From contig CAZRHR010000001.1 of the NCBI GenBank assembly GCA_964599915.1, positions 40,678 through 104,677 of the forward strand: a stretch of DNA of 64,000 nt, given 5' to 3'. The DNA is from CAZRHR01 sp964599915. GTDB taxonomy: Bacteria > Bacteroidota > Bacteroidia > CAIKAF01. Of the stretch, positions 44,114-52,326 are shown one piece after another; positions within the stretch are counted from its first letter, which is position 1; each line of letters starts with the position of its first letter. The notes under the pieces were generated by a model. It searched no databases, had not been told where the DNA came from, and saw only the letters and a list, made by a program, of their open reading frames with translations. Position numbers and translations under genes: made by a program.

Positions 44114-44401
44114 TTACACCAATTTCACTTCATGGATGGCATGGACAGGAATCACCGTCCCTCCTTTCAGTGCGATGTTTTTTTCGGTAGCGTGCCAAAC
44201 CGTTGTTTCAACCGCCTTAGTACCTTGGGTTGTCTCGAAGGTAATTCTAACTTTCCCTTTATAGCCATTGCCTAAAACCATAGCTTGTAAAAGTGCATTT
44301 TCCCTGGCTTTTTTAAGCGCAGCATCTTGCAAAACATCGTTTGTAACAAAGGAAAAACCTGCTACTTCTTCTTTAGTGATAATCGCAACGGTGGATGTCA
44401 T
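44114..44401 (-). CDS. Small conserved-looking protein of unknown function
   Basis: 95 residues with a good start (ATG, MTSTVAIITKEEVAGFSFV). A pattern of beta-strands (GKVRITFETTQGTKAVETTV) around one helix (DAALKKARENALLQAMVLG) suggests a small alpha/beta domain. No signal peptide. I do not recognise the family. It converges with the TonB receptor gene and precedes pyrH's 3' end on the same strand. Confidence 0.6.
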   Translation of the reverse strand: MTSTVAIITKEEVAGFSFVTNDVLQDAALKKARENALLQAMVLGNGYKGKVRITFETTQGTKAVETTVWHATEKNIALKGGTVIPVHAIHEVKLV

Positions 44402-44462
44402 AGTGAAGCCTTTTCTTAAATTTACGAGAAAAGATCGGGCTTCACAAATTTTTCAACACACG

Positions 44463-45167
44463 TTAAGAAACCAAGGTCCCCACGGGCTCACCGGCCAACA
44501 AGCGTTTTAAACTACCTTGCTGATGAATATTGAAAACAATAATGGGTAATTGATTTTCCTTACAAAGGGTGAAAGCCGTCATATCCATAACGGATAGGCC
44601 TTTGGCATAGACTTCATCAAAAGATACTTTATCGTAGCGAACTGCCTCAGGATTTTTTTCCGGGTCTGCGGTATAAATGCCATCTACACGGGTTCCTTTC
44701 AGAATAACATCTGCTTCAATCTCAATGGCGCGAAGTGAGGCCGCTGTATCGGTAGTGAAATAGGGATTGCCTGTACCGGCGCCAAAAATGACCACACGGC
44801 CTTTTTCCAAGTGCCGAATGGCGCGTCTACGGATAAATGGCTCACCAATTTCTTTCATTTCGATGGCACTTTGCAAACGGGTGTGTACGCCTTCATTTTC
44901 GAGGGCTGCTTGAAGGGCCATGGCATTAATGACGGTGGCAAGCATTCCCATATAGTCACCTTGTACCCGGTCAAAGCCACCTTGCACGGCATTGATGCCA
45001 CGAAAAATATTTCCTCCACCAATCACGATGGCCACTTGTACACCGGACGCCACCACTTCCTTAATTTCTTTGGCATAATGCGAAAGCATATCCGGGGCAA
45101 TTCCAAACTGGCGGTCACCCATAAGGGATTCGCCACTAAGTTTTAATAGTATCCTTTTAAATTGCAT
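44463..45167 (-). CDS. pyrH: UMP kinase
   Basis: 234 residues. The amino-acid-kinase fold starts FKRILLKLSGESLMGDRQFG, followed by VAIVIGGGNIFRG, VQGDYMGMLATVINAMALQA, VVIFGAGTGNPYFTTDTAAS and VDGIYTADPEKNP. It phosphorylates UMP to UDP with ATP. It follows tsf, as is common, but a strong intrinsic terminator lies only 8 bases before its ATG and I find no promoter between, so expression may depend on terminator read-through. Confidence 0.95.
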   Translation of the reverse strand: MQFKRILLKLSGESLMGDRQFGIAPDMLSHYAKEIKEVVASGVQVAIVIGGGNIFRGINAVQGGFDRVQGDYMGMLATVINAMALQAALENEGVHTRLQSAIEMKEIGEPFIRRRAIRHLEKGRVVIFGAGTGNPYFTTDTAASLRAIEIEADVILKGTRVDGIYTADPEKNPEAVRYDKVSFDEVYAKGLSVMDMTAFTLCKENQLPIIVFNIHQQGSLKRLLAGEPVGTLVS

Positions 45168-45175
45168 ACGAAAAG

Positions 45176-45208
45176 GTAAAAAAAAATGGAGAAGGTAACT
45201 TCTCCATT
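45176..45208 (-). terminator. Intrinsic terminator between tsf and pyrH
   Basis: AATGGAGAAG (45185-45194) and CTTCTCCATT (45199-45208) form a perfect 10-base-pair stem with a 4-base loop. On the minus strand a run of T follows directly. It sits 8 bases upstream of the pyrH ATG. Confidence 0.85.
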
Positions 45209-45215
45209 ATAGGTT

Positions 45216-46061
45216 TTAACTTCCTAAAGCATACCGTCGGAAGCCGGTAGCCGTTAAATTTTTGTCTGCTTTTTGCAAATATTGCAAAACAGTAAGTTTG
45301 TTATCTTTAATGAACTCTTGGTTCAATAAGGTACTTTCTTTGAAGAATTTTTCGAGCTTGCCTTTGGCAATCATCTCAATTTTATCTTCAGGCTTACCTT
45401 CGTTACGAAGTACTTCTTTAGCGATTTCAATTTCTTTCTCAATCACGTCCGAAGGCACATCGTTTTTGTCGAGGGCTACGGGTGCCATAGCGGCAGCCTG
45501 CATGGCTACATCTTTAGCGATGGAAACCACATCAGCAATTTGGTTGTTGCTTAAAGCCACGAGGGTAGCTACGCGGTTACCGGGGTGATTGTAAGCAAAA
45601 ACGAACGAACCTTTAATCAGTTGGCAGCTGCCAATTTCGATTTTCTCCCCGATTTTACCCACCATGTCGGTGATTTGATCTTGGATTGGGCGACCATTGA
45701 GGATTTGTTGTCCAAGGGCTTCTGGCGAATCGCAACACTGTGCTAAGGCCATGTTTGATATGGCGGTAGCAAAGTCTACGAATTCTTGGTTTTTGGCCAC
45801 GAAGTCTGTTTCACAGTTTAAGGCAACTAATACACCACAGTCGCTGGCATCGTTGACCAAGGCCAACACATAGCCTTCAGAGGCAGAACGATCACTGCGA
45901 TTTGCCGCAACTTTCTGTCCTTTTTTCCGGAGGATTTCAACTGCCTTTTCGAAGTCACCTTCGGCTTCAGTGAGTGCTTTTTTGCAATCCATCATACCAG
46001 CGCCGGTTTGCTGGCGAAGTTTGTTTACTTCTGAAGCGCTAATTTTTACGTTATTCTCCAC
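45216..46061 (-). CDS. tsf: Elongation factor Ts
   Basis: 281 residues from a GTG start (M-ENNVKISASEVNKLRQQTG). The UBA-like start VNKLRQQTGAGMMDCKKALT is the highly conserved EF-Tu contact region. LVALNCETDFVAKNQEFVDF is the second conserved block. It exchanges GDP for GTP on EF-Tu. It follows rpsB by 8 bases and ends at a strong terminator. Confidence 0.95.
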   Translation of the reverse strand: MENNVKISASEVNKLRQQTGAGMMDCKKALTEAEGDFEKAVEILRKKGQKVAANRSDRSASEGYVLALVNDASDCGVLVALNCETDFVAKNQEFVDFATAISNMALAQCCDSPEALGQQILNGRPIQDQITDMVGKIGEKIEIGSCQLIKGSFVFAYNHPGNRVATLVALSNNQIADVVSIAKDVAMQAAAMAPVALDKNDVPSDVIEKEIEIAKEVLRNEGKPEDKIEMIAKGKLEKFFKESTLLNQEFIKDNKLTVLQYLQKADKNLTATGFRRYALGS

Positions 46062-46069
46062 GGTATGGC

Positions 46070-46825
46070 TTATTCTTCAGTGTTAGCTTCGGTAGAAACA
46101 GCAGCTTCATCTTCTTTCTTTTCAGAAGCTTTTTCTGTTTTGCGTTCGCGGGTACCTTCGTTAATGGCAGCACAAACTACATCGAGGATGAGGGATACGC
46201 TATCGGAAGCATCATCATTGGCAGGGATAGCGAAATCCACTTCATTCGGGTTGGAATTGGTATCCACGATACCGAATGTAGGAATGTTAAGCCTTTTGGC
46301 TTCAGCCACTGCAATATGTTCTCTTTTAATATCCACAATAAAGAGTGCCGCAGGAAGACGGTTCAGGTCAGCAATCGGTCCAAAGTCTTTTTCTAATTTA
46401 GCTTTGGTCCTAGAGATAACGAGACGTTCTTTTTTGGACATGGTTTGTACGGTACCATCTTTCATCATACCATCCAATTGCGTCATTTTTTTGACGGTTT
46501 TGCGAATGGTCACGAAATTGGTAAGCATACCACCCGGCCAGCGTTCGGTGATGAAAGGCATGTTTACGCTGGTAGCCTTTTCAGCGATGATGTCCTTGGC
46601 TTGCTTTTTGGTGCCAACGAAAAGAATTTTCTTTCCGGAGCGTGCAATGGCCTGGAGGCGATTACAGGCATCCTCTAATTTCACGACTGTTTTGTTTAAG
46701 TCGATGATGTGGATACCATTTTTCTCCATAAAAATATAGGGAGCCATCTGGGGATTCCATTTTCTGCGAAGGTGGCCGAAGTGCACACCGGCATCCAGAA
46801 GCTGCTGAACTGAAACTTTAGACAT
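46070..46825 (-). CDS. rpsB: 30S ribosomal protein S2
   Basis: 251 residues. Conserved blocks are VQQLLDAGVHFGHLRRKWNP, YIFMEKNGIHIIDLNKTV, ITERWPGGMLTNFVTIRKTV, FIVDIKREHIAVAEAKRLNI and AIPANDDASDSVSLILDVVC. The C-terminal acidic tail (about 25 residues rich in E and K) is typical of Bacteroidota S2. Part of the rplM-rpsI-rpsB-tsf operon. Confidence 0.96.
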   Translation of the reverse strand: MSKVSVQQLLDAGVHFGHLRRKWNPQMAPYIFMEKNGIHIIDLNKTVVKLEDACNRLQAIARSGKKILFVGTKKQAKDIIAEKATSVNMPFITERWPGGMLTNFVTIRKTVKKMTQLDGMMKDGTVQTMSKKERLVISRTKAKLEKDFGPIADLNRLPAALFIVDIKREHIAVAEAKRLNIPTFGIVDTNSNPNEVDFAIPANDDASDSVSLILDVVCAAINEGTRERKTEKASEKKEDEAAVSTEANTEE

Positions 46826-46855
46826 ATACGATAAGTACCGGGTTTGGAAAATCGA

Positions 46856-47245
46856 TTAACGTTTGGAGAATTGGAAGCGACGACGGGCTTTTTTCTGTCC
46901 GAATTTTTTACGCTCCACCATTCTTGGGTCACGGGTAAGCAAACCGTTTTCCCGAAGCACTGGGCGATAATTTTCGTCCATGGTTATTAGTGCTTTGGAA
47001 ATGGCCAGACGAATAGCTTCAGCTTGTCCGTTGATGCCACCGCCATCTACGTTTACTTTCAGGTCGAAAGTAGCTGGATCTTGGTTGGTCAGCAAGAAAG
47101 ACTGAACAATTTTGTATTGTAGAATAGGTGTAGGGAAATACACTTTATAGTCGCGGTTGTTCACGAGAATTTGCCCTGAACCACTTTTAAGGTAAATACG
47201 GGCTACCGAGGTTTTACGCCGGCCGGAGGTATTGATTACTTCCAT
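46856..47245 (-). CDS. rpsI: 30S ribosomal protein S9
   Basis: 129 residues. INTSGRRKTSVARIYLKSGS at the start, VNVDGGGINGQAEAIRLAIS in the middle, and the basic tail ERKKFGQKKARRRFQFSKR that reaches the tRNA at the P site. Follows rplM by 2 bases and precedes rpsB by 30 bases. Confidence 0.96.
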   Translation of the reverse strand: MEVINTSGRRKTSVARIYLKSGSGQILVNNRDYKVYFPTPILQYKIVQSFLLTNQDPATFDLKVNVDGGGINGQAEAIRLAISKALITMDENYRPVLRENGLLTRDPRMVERKKFGQKKARRRFQFSKR

Positions 47246-47247
47246 GA

Positions 47248-47703
47248 TTATTTGATATCGTTAAGATTCAGAGCTACGGGATTTTGGGCATCATGTTCAT
47301 GAGCAGACCCGGCATATACACGTAGGTTGCGGAACAATGCACGACCTAATTTATTCTTAGGTAACATGCCACGTACTGCTTCTTCTACGGCAAAATAGGG
47401 CTTCTTCAACATTTGCTGCTTGTAAGTCAGCTCCTTTTGACCGCCGGGATGGCCAGAGTGCACCCGATAGGTTTTGGTTTCTGACTTGCGACCGGTAATA
47501 CGGACTTTCTCCGCATTAATGATAATGACATTATCACCACAATCTACGTGTGGTGTGTAGCTCGCCTTATGCTTACCACGCAACACCATGGCTACGCGTG
47601 CGGCTAACCGACCCAAAACTTGGTTTTCGGCATCTACAATAACCCACCGTTTTTCTACGGTTTTACGGTTCGCTGAAATGGTTTTGTAACTCAGTGTATC
47701 CAC
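47248..47703 (-). CDS. rplM: 50S ribosomal protein L13
   Basis: 151 residues if it starts at the GTG at 47703 (V-DTLSYKTISANRKTVEKRW), the expected L13 N-terminus in this phylum; a TTG two codons upstream (47709) is less likely. VIVDAENQVLGRLAARVAMV, YTPHVDCGDNVIIINAEKVR, PVALNLNDIK at the end. First gene of the S9/S2/EF-Ts operon, with a strong promoter upstream. Confidence 0.95.
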   Translation of the reverse strand: MDTLSYKTISANRKTVEKRWVIVDAENQVLGRLAARVAMVLRGKHKASYTPHVDCGDNVIIINAEKVRITGRKSETKTYRVHSGHPGGQKELTYKQQMLKKPYFAVEEAVRGMLPKNKLGRALFRNLRVYAGSAHEHDAQNPVALNLNDIK

Positions 47704-47739
47704 TGCCAATATAATTCGTTAACTCCCAAAAACGGGCTG

Positions 47740-47770
47740 CAAAAATAGGAAGTTTTTTCCAAAACACAAA
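47740..47770 (-). promoter_or_regulatory. Promoter of the rplM-rpsI-rpsB-tsf operon
   Basis: On the minus strand TTTG (47770-47767), 19 bases, then TATTTTTG (47747-47740), the best consensus match in the window. It lies about 36 bases upstream of the GTG start of rplM. Confidence 0.75.
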
Positions 47771-47807
47771 TAAATGAACAAATCAATGTTGAAATATATC
47801 ATTTTTT

Positions 47808-49139
47808 TTAATCCCCCATCCATGTAAGCCGCCATACCCTTTTTGTACTCGGTGTAATCCCCCATGCTTTTCCTCTCCTTACGCCTGAAAACCAGAAGAT
47901 ATCGTGGTTGGCCAACCAGACAGGATAGCTTGGTCTTAAAAAAACGGGTACCTGAAGTTCCTGCAATAAATCACTTAATTTCTTGGTTCCACCGCCCCAT
48001 AGTCGCATCCGGTCACCCGCCTGCCAAGTTCTAAATCCAATTTGGTCCGGAAGTGTATCTGCATCTACGAGGCAAACATAGGCCTCCTTAGCCTCTCCCA
48101 CATCCCAATGGGTCAATAGATCAATGCTAAAACCCTCAGGAGGCTCGGTAGCCCATGCCTCCATGGTTTTGGTTTCCAACGCCCTTTTTTCCTCGGGTTC
48201 ATCCGAAGGTTTGAGATATAAAAAAGCACGATCCTGATACAAGACCCAATCTTTGCTCAGAAATTTGCGAGGTTCATGGGAACCCATGTCGTCCCAAAGC
48301 TTCTCCATGCTATGCAGATGAAAACCATATGGTTGTAGCACTTCGGCCAATAACTGGGGATCCACACCACGAGAGATCAATTCTAACCAAGCGATACGAT
48401 AAGTGCCCGTTTTCTCATCTTCATGAAGCAGCTCTTGCCGTAAACGTTGGATTGAGGCGTCCCAGAATCGCTCGGCAGATACTAAGCGGTCAAAGGTTTG
48501 GACCAGACCTTTTTCCCATGAAGGATTCAAGGATTTAAGGAGGGGCGCCAAGGCATGACGCACTTGATTTCGCTTGTATTTCAGGTCGGTATTGGACAGA
48601 TCTTCCCGCCATGTAACCTGATGGGCTTGCGCATAGGCAAGGATGGATGCTCTAGAAACGCGTAACAGCGGTCGAATGATCCTTCCACGCATAGGCGGCA
48701 TGCCTTTTAAACCACGGATGCCAGTTCCTCTGGATAAATTCAACCATAGGGACTCCAAAGCATCATCGAGATGGTGCCCTGTAGCAATCCATTGAATATG
48801 ATGTTCTTGGCAAAGTTCAGAGAACCACGCATAGCGAAATTGCCGGGCTTGCATTTGGATAGAGCCACCCAAATCCCAAACCTTTTGGTGCGCCAAGTGA
48901 AAAGGGATGTGATGTGCTTGCGCCCATGCCTGACAAAAAGCTGCATCGGCCTCTGATTCCGTACCTCTAAGTCCAAAATTCACATGGGCCAGATGGATGG
49001 AGAACCCCGCCGCTTTGAGTAAATGTGCGAGCACCATAGAGTCCACTCCCCCACTTACAGCAACCAAAATTTTATCCCTTTGGAGCTGCACACCGAAATC
49101 CTCACAGACCTCTAAGATGTCTAATGGTGTTAAACTCAT
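47808..49139 (-). CDS. tilS: tRNA(Ile)-lysidine synthetase
   Basis: 443 residues. The PP-loop ILVAVSGGVDSMVLAHLL (SGGVDS at 29-34) binds ATP. LAHVNFGLRGTESEADAAFC, IATGHHLDDALESLWLNLSR and GIRGLKGMPP are the N-type ATPase blocks of TilS. The C-terminal substrate-binding domain includes FRTWQAGDRMRLWGGGTKKL. It adds lysine to C34 of tRNA-Ile2 (CAU). Its ATG overlaps the pabB stop by 4 bases. Confidence 0.92.
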   Translation of the reverse strand: MSLTPLDILEVCEDFGVQLQRDKILVAVSGGVDSMVLAHLLKAAGFSIHLAHVNFGLRGTESEADAAFCQAWAQAHHIPFHLAHQKVWDLGGSIQMQARQFRYAWFSELCQEHHIQWIATGHHLDDALESLWLNLSRGTGIRGLKGMPPMRGRIIRPLLRVSRASILAYAQAHQVTWREDLSNTDLKYKRNQVRHALAPLLKSLNPSWEKGLVQTFDRLVSAERFWDASIQRLRQELLHEDEKTGTYRIAWLELISRGVDPQLLAEVLQPYGFHLHSMEKLWDDMGSHEPRKFLSKDWVLYQDRAFLYLKPSDEPEEKRALETKTMEAWATEPPEGFSIDLLTHWDVGEAKEAYVCLVDADTLPDQIGFRTWQAGDRMRLWGGGTKKLSDLLQELQVPVFLRPSYPVWLANHDIFWFSGVRRGKAWGITPSTKRVWRLTWMGD

Positions 49140-50407
49140 GGTGTGAACGTTGTAGATGCACCTAATACTTTGGCAATGGGCGCGATTTTAAGCAAACATT
49201 CCTTCCATTCCTCCGAAGCGTCACAATCTGAAGTTAGTGCAGAGCCCACCCAAACCTCAGGGGATTCATTCTGATATTTCAATACGGCTCGGATAAGCAC
49301 ATTGAAATCCATATGTCCTTTTGGATCAATGTAACCTGCTGTTCCGGAAAAAGCTCGGCGGTGGCGTCCTTCAGCCTGTAATATATGCCACATGGCGCTT
49401 CGTTTGGGTGCACCTGTCATGCTGCCCATGGGAAAAAGTGCCTCGAAAAGTGCCGGTAGTCCCAACTTTGGTTTAAGGGTGCAGGAAACGGTTGAAATCA
49501 TTTGGTGGACATGTGGAAAAGTCTGCACGTGAAAGAGTTGATCTACATGCACAGAGTTTCTCTCTGCAATTTGGCTGAGGTCGTTGCGAACCAAATCTAC
49601 AATCATGACATTTTCAGCCCGCTCTTTTTCACTTTCCTTCAATTGGATGGCCCTCTGCTGGTCCTCCACCGTTTGTTCAAGGTTACGTTTGGCGGTGCCT
49701 TTCATTGGCTGAGAAACAAGGGTTCGCCCTTTGGCCCAAAAAAAACGTTCCGGACTGGCACAGGCCATTTCAAGTTCCTCGGTTTTGATGAAAGCAGAGA
49801 ATGGCATGGGATTACTGGCCACCAATTTTCGCCAAAATGGGTACATGGGCAAAGACGGACCGGAAATGGCGAAACGATTGCAAAAATTAATTTCATAAAA
49901 ATCACCCAGCTGAATATGCTTTTTCAGGTTGGAAACCGTTTGCTTATAGGAAATTTCAGTAAAGTCTGGCTGAAGTGTATACGAGCCAAACGTAGTATTT
50001 TCAGGGAATGCATGGGTTTTTGAAAGGTTCCGGTCGGGGACTTCTCCCACGACACAGACCCCGGATTCATCTTCGTACACCAAAAATTCCGGCTCAAAAA
50101 AATAACCGCCATCGGTCGCTCCGATTTTTCCCTGTGGGGGTAAAATAAGGTCATAACCGGCATAGCCAAACCACCATTTTCCGGGTTCAAGTTGCTGTAA
50201 ATCTTCAGGATGACCTGAACGAAGCGTGTAGGCTTGCTTTTTTCCCCAAGCTGCCAACCAATGGAATCGGTGCAGCGGAGAACCTTGGTGTCCACAAGCA
50301 TCCAAAAGAACCACCGGCCCCTCAGAATCCGCGGCCCACTGAAAAACGGTCTCTTTATCCAATGGCAACATGTCCGCAAAGGTAGATGTTCCAAACGAAC
50401 CAATCAT
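49136..50407 (-). CDS. pabB: Aminodeoxychorismate synthase component I
   Basis: 423 residues. The chorismate-binding core reads ISYKQTVSNLKKHIQLGDFY, EINFCNRF, ASPERFFWAKGRTLVSQPMK and GTAKRNLEQ, then NVMIVDLVRNDLSQIAERNS, SMTGAPKRSAMWHILQAEGR and AFSGTAGYIDPKGHMDFNVL. Lysine in the PxKGT motif (PMKGT) favours PabB over TrpE, which has alanine there. It makes 4-amino-4-deoxychorismate for folate. No glutaminase partner lies next to it. Confidence 0.88.
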   Translation of the reverse strand: MIGSFGTSTFADMLPLDKETVFQWAADSEGPVVLLDACGHQGSPLHRFHWLAAWGKKQAYTLRSGHPEDLQQLEPGKWWFGYAGYDLILPPQGKIGATDGGYFFEPEFLVYEDESGVCVVGEVPDRNLSKTHAFPENTTFGSYTLQPDFTEISYKQTVSNLKKHIQLGDFYEINFCNRFAISGPSLPMYPFWRKLVASNPMPFSAFIKTEELEMACASPERFFWAKGRTLVSQPMKGTAKRNLEQTVEDQQRAIQLKESEKERAENVMIVDLVRNDLSQIAERNSVHVDQLFHVQTFPHVHQMISTVSCTLKPKLGLPALFEALFPMGSMTGAPKRSAMWHILQAEGRHRRAFSGTAGYIDPKGHMDFNVLIRAVLKYQNESPEVWVGSALTSDCDASEEWKECLLKIAPIAKVLGASTTFTP

Positions 50408-50445
50408 TTTTTTAAAAGGTCAAGCCAAGCGGCTTTTTATCTCAT

Positions 50446-52326
50446 TTAAGGCTGAGCAATCAAAATAGTTTTTCGAAGCATTTGTTGATTTCTTCTTATT
50501 TCGAGTACATATGGGCCTGAAGGGATGCCCTCTAAAGGTACATCCAAGGAAAAAGAGGCTTCAAAATTTTGGGCCCAAAGCTTTTGCCCTTGTAAATTCC
50601 AAAGCGTTATATCCCAAGGTTCTTCAACGATGGAGGCCAAATGTAAGACCGATTGAGCGGGCTGAGGAAAAATCCAAATGTCCGATGGCGCAGTCCATTG
50701 TATTTGTACGGGATTTCTTTTACACAAAATGCGATGTTGAGGATCGATTGTTGCCGACACCGGCACAAAAGACAAGGGAAAATGCACTTGAAGCAGGGGC
50801 GCATCAGCCCAAATTTGCAGTGTTGTATCCCGATTTTCCCCCTGAATGTGTATTTCGATAGGAAGAGCAGGCAGGCTTACTTGCTGCAAAGAGGTTTGAT
50901 GATATTGTAAAACCAAAGTCGCACTATCTGGCGCTTGGTAAGAAAGATTCGCATAAAAATCCGGTACGCCAGGTTCTTTCAGAAAGCGTTGAAAATAGCT
51001 GGATAAATCCATTCCGGAAGTGGTTTCCAAATGTTGCTGCACATGTTCGGTTCTAAAAAAGCGCCACGCTAACGTTGGGTCTTCTAAAAGGTGTTGAAGT
51101 CCAGAAAAAAAGGCACTGTCACCCACCAAACTTCTTAGCGTATGGATGAACATGGCTGAACGGAAATAGCTCAATTCTGCGGAAAACACCCTTGAAACGG
51201 AGGTGGTATCCTCCACCCAAAGGGTACCTTCCGGGTTTTGGGTGGCCCGTTCCATTTGGTCAGAAAGCCAACCCGGCCAATACCAGTTGGGGGAGGTGGC
51301 TTCATATACGAGTCCGCTCAGGTAAGTGGCAAACCCTTCATTAAGCCAAATTTCGGCCCATGAACCACAGGTGATTTTATTTCCAAACCAATGATGGGCT
51401 AATTCATGAGCGCGCACTTCAAAGTGCCATGAGCCCATAAAACTCATGGTGGGATGTTCCATGCCACCGGGGCGCAACATTTGGGCATGTCCATACTGCT
51501 CGTCGGCATAAGGATAGGGGCCTAAACGTTCGCATAGTGCTTCAAAATGTAGATGCATATCTCTGGTTTCCTGATAAATACGAGCACTATCTGAGGGCAT
51601 CACGTATTGAACAAAAGGCAGAGATTGGCCACAAACAGCTAAGGTTTCTTCTAATTTGAGATAAGGCGCCACAGCAAAGGCCACCAGATAAGCAGGGATG
51701 GGATACCGATGAAGACATTGATATTGGATGAATCCGGAGGCCAATGTATCTGTGGAACACAAACCTGGGGCAGCCAATAAAAGTCCCGGAGGCAGGTTAG
51801 CAGAGATCAAAACAGAATCTGCTTTGTCGGCCAAATCTTGTTTTACCGGCCACCAGTTCATGGCCCCATAGGGTTGAGAAAGTGTCCAAACGATTTGACC
51901 ATCGGGATGCGGACCTACGGAATAACTTCCCAATCCTTCAGTCATCGGTGTTCCTTGAAACTGGATACGGACTTGATGCGCCCCCGGATTGATTCCGTTG
52001 AAATGCAAGGTCAAAAGGTCTTGGACATGGGTAAAGCCCACACTATCTCCGTTTATCCAAGCACCTGTGACCAGCATATTCGATTTAAAATCAAAACTAA
52101 CAGTGGTGAGGTTAGTTTGCCAAGTGAGGTGCGATTGAACCCAAGCCTTAAGGAAGCCTGTATTAGTATCTAGGGTATCAATATGAATGTGCCAAAACGT
52201 TTGGTCATAGGGTTCCGTTACTTGAGAGCGAGCAGAAGAAAAGGCTCTTTCACACGAGGTTTGTCCTTGAGAAAAACTTGTAACAAGGCAAGCGATAATC
52301 GTACACCATGTTTTCAGGCGCCGCAT
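50446..52326 (-). CDS. T9SS-exported M1-family metallopeptidase
   Basis: 626 residues with a signal peptide (WCTIIACLVTSFSQGQ). The zinc site HELAHHWFGN near residue 308 and the third ligand in EIWLNEGFATYLSG, 18 residues later, match the M1 HExxH-18-E motif. MRPGGMEHPTMSFM is the GxMEN-type exopeptidase motif in altered form (GGMEH), so strict aminopeptidase activity is uncertain. The end (IWIFPQPAQSVLHLASIVEE, LWNLQGQKLW, GPYVLEIRRNQQMLRKTILI) is a type A T9SS sorting domain. Its ATG overlaps the dnaG stop by one base. Confidence 0.88.
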   Translation of the reverse strand: MRRLKTWCTIIACLVTSFSQGQTSCERAFSSARSQVTEPYDQTFWHIHIDTLDTNTGFLKAWVQSHLTWQTNLTTVSFDFKSNMLVTGAWINGDSVGFTHVQDLLTLHFNGINPGAHQVRIQFQGTPMTEGLGSYSVGPHPDGQIVWTLSQPYGAMNWWPVKQDLADKADSVLISANLPPGLLLAAPGLCSTDTLASGFIQYQCLHRYPIPAYLVAFAVAPYLKLEETLAVCGQSLPFVQYVMPSDSARIYQETRDMHLHFEALCERLGPYPYADEQYGHAQMLRPGGMEHPTMSFMGSWHFEVRAHELAHHWFGNKITCGSWAEIWLNEGFATYLSGLVYEATSPNWYWPGWLSDQMERATQNPEGTLWVEDTTSVSRVFSAELSYFRSAMFIHTLRSLVGDSAFFSGLQHLLEDPTLAWRFFRTEHVQQHLETTSGMDLSSYFQRFLKEPGVPDFYANLSYQAPDSATLVLQYHQTSLQQVSLPALPIEIHIQGENRDTTLQIWADAPLLQVHFPLSFVPVSATIDPQHRILCKRNPVQIQWTAPSDIWIFPQPAQSVLHLASIVEEPWDITLWNLQGQKLWAQNFEASFSLDVPLEGIPSGPYVLEIRRNQQMLRKTILIAQP

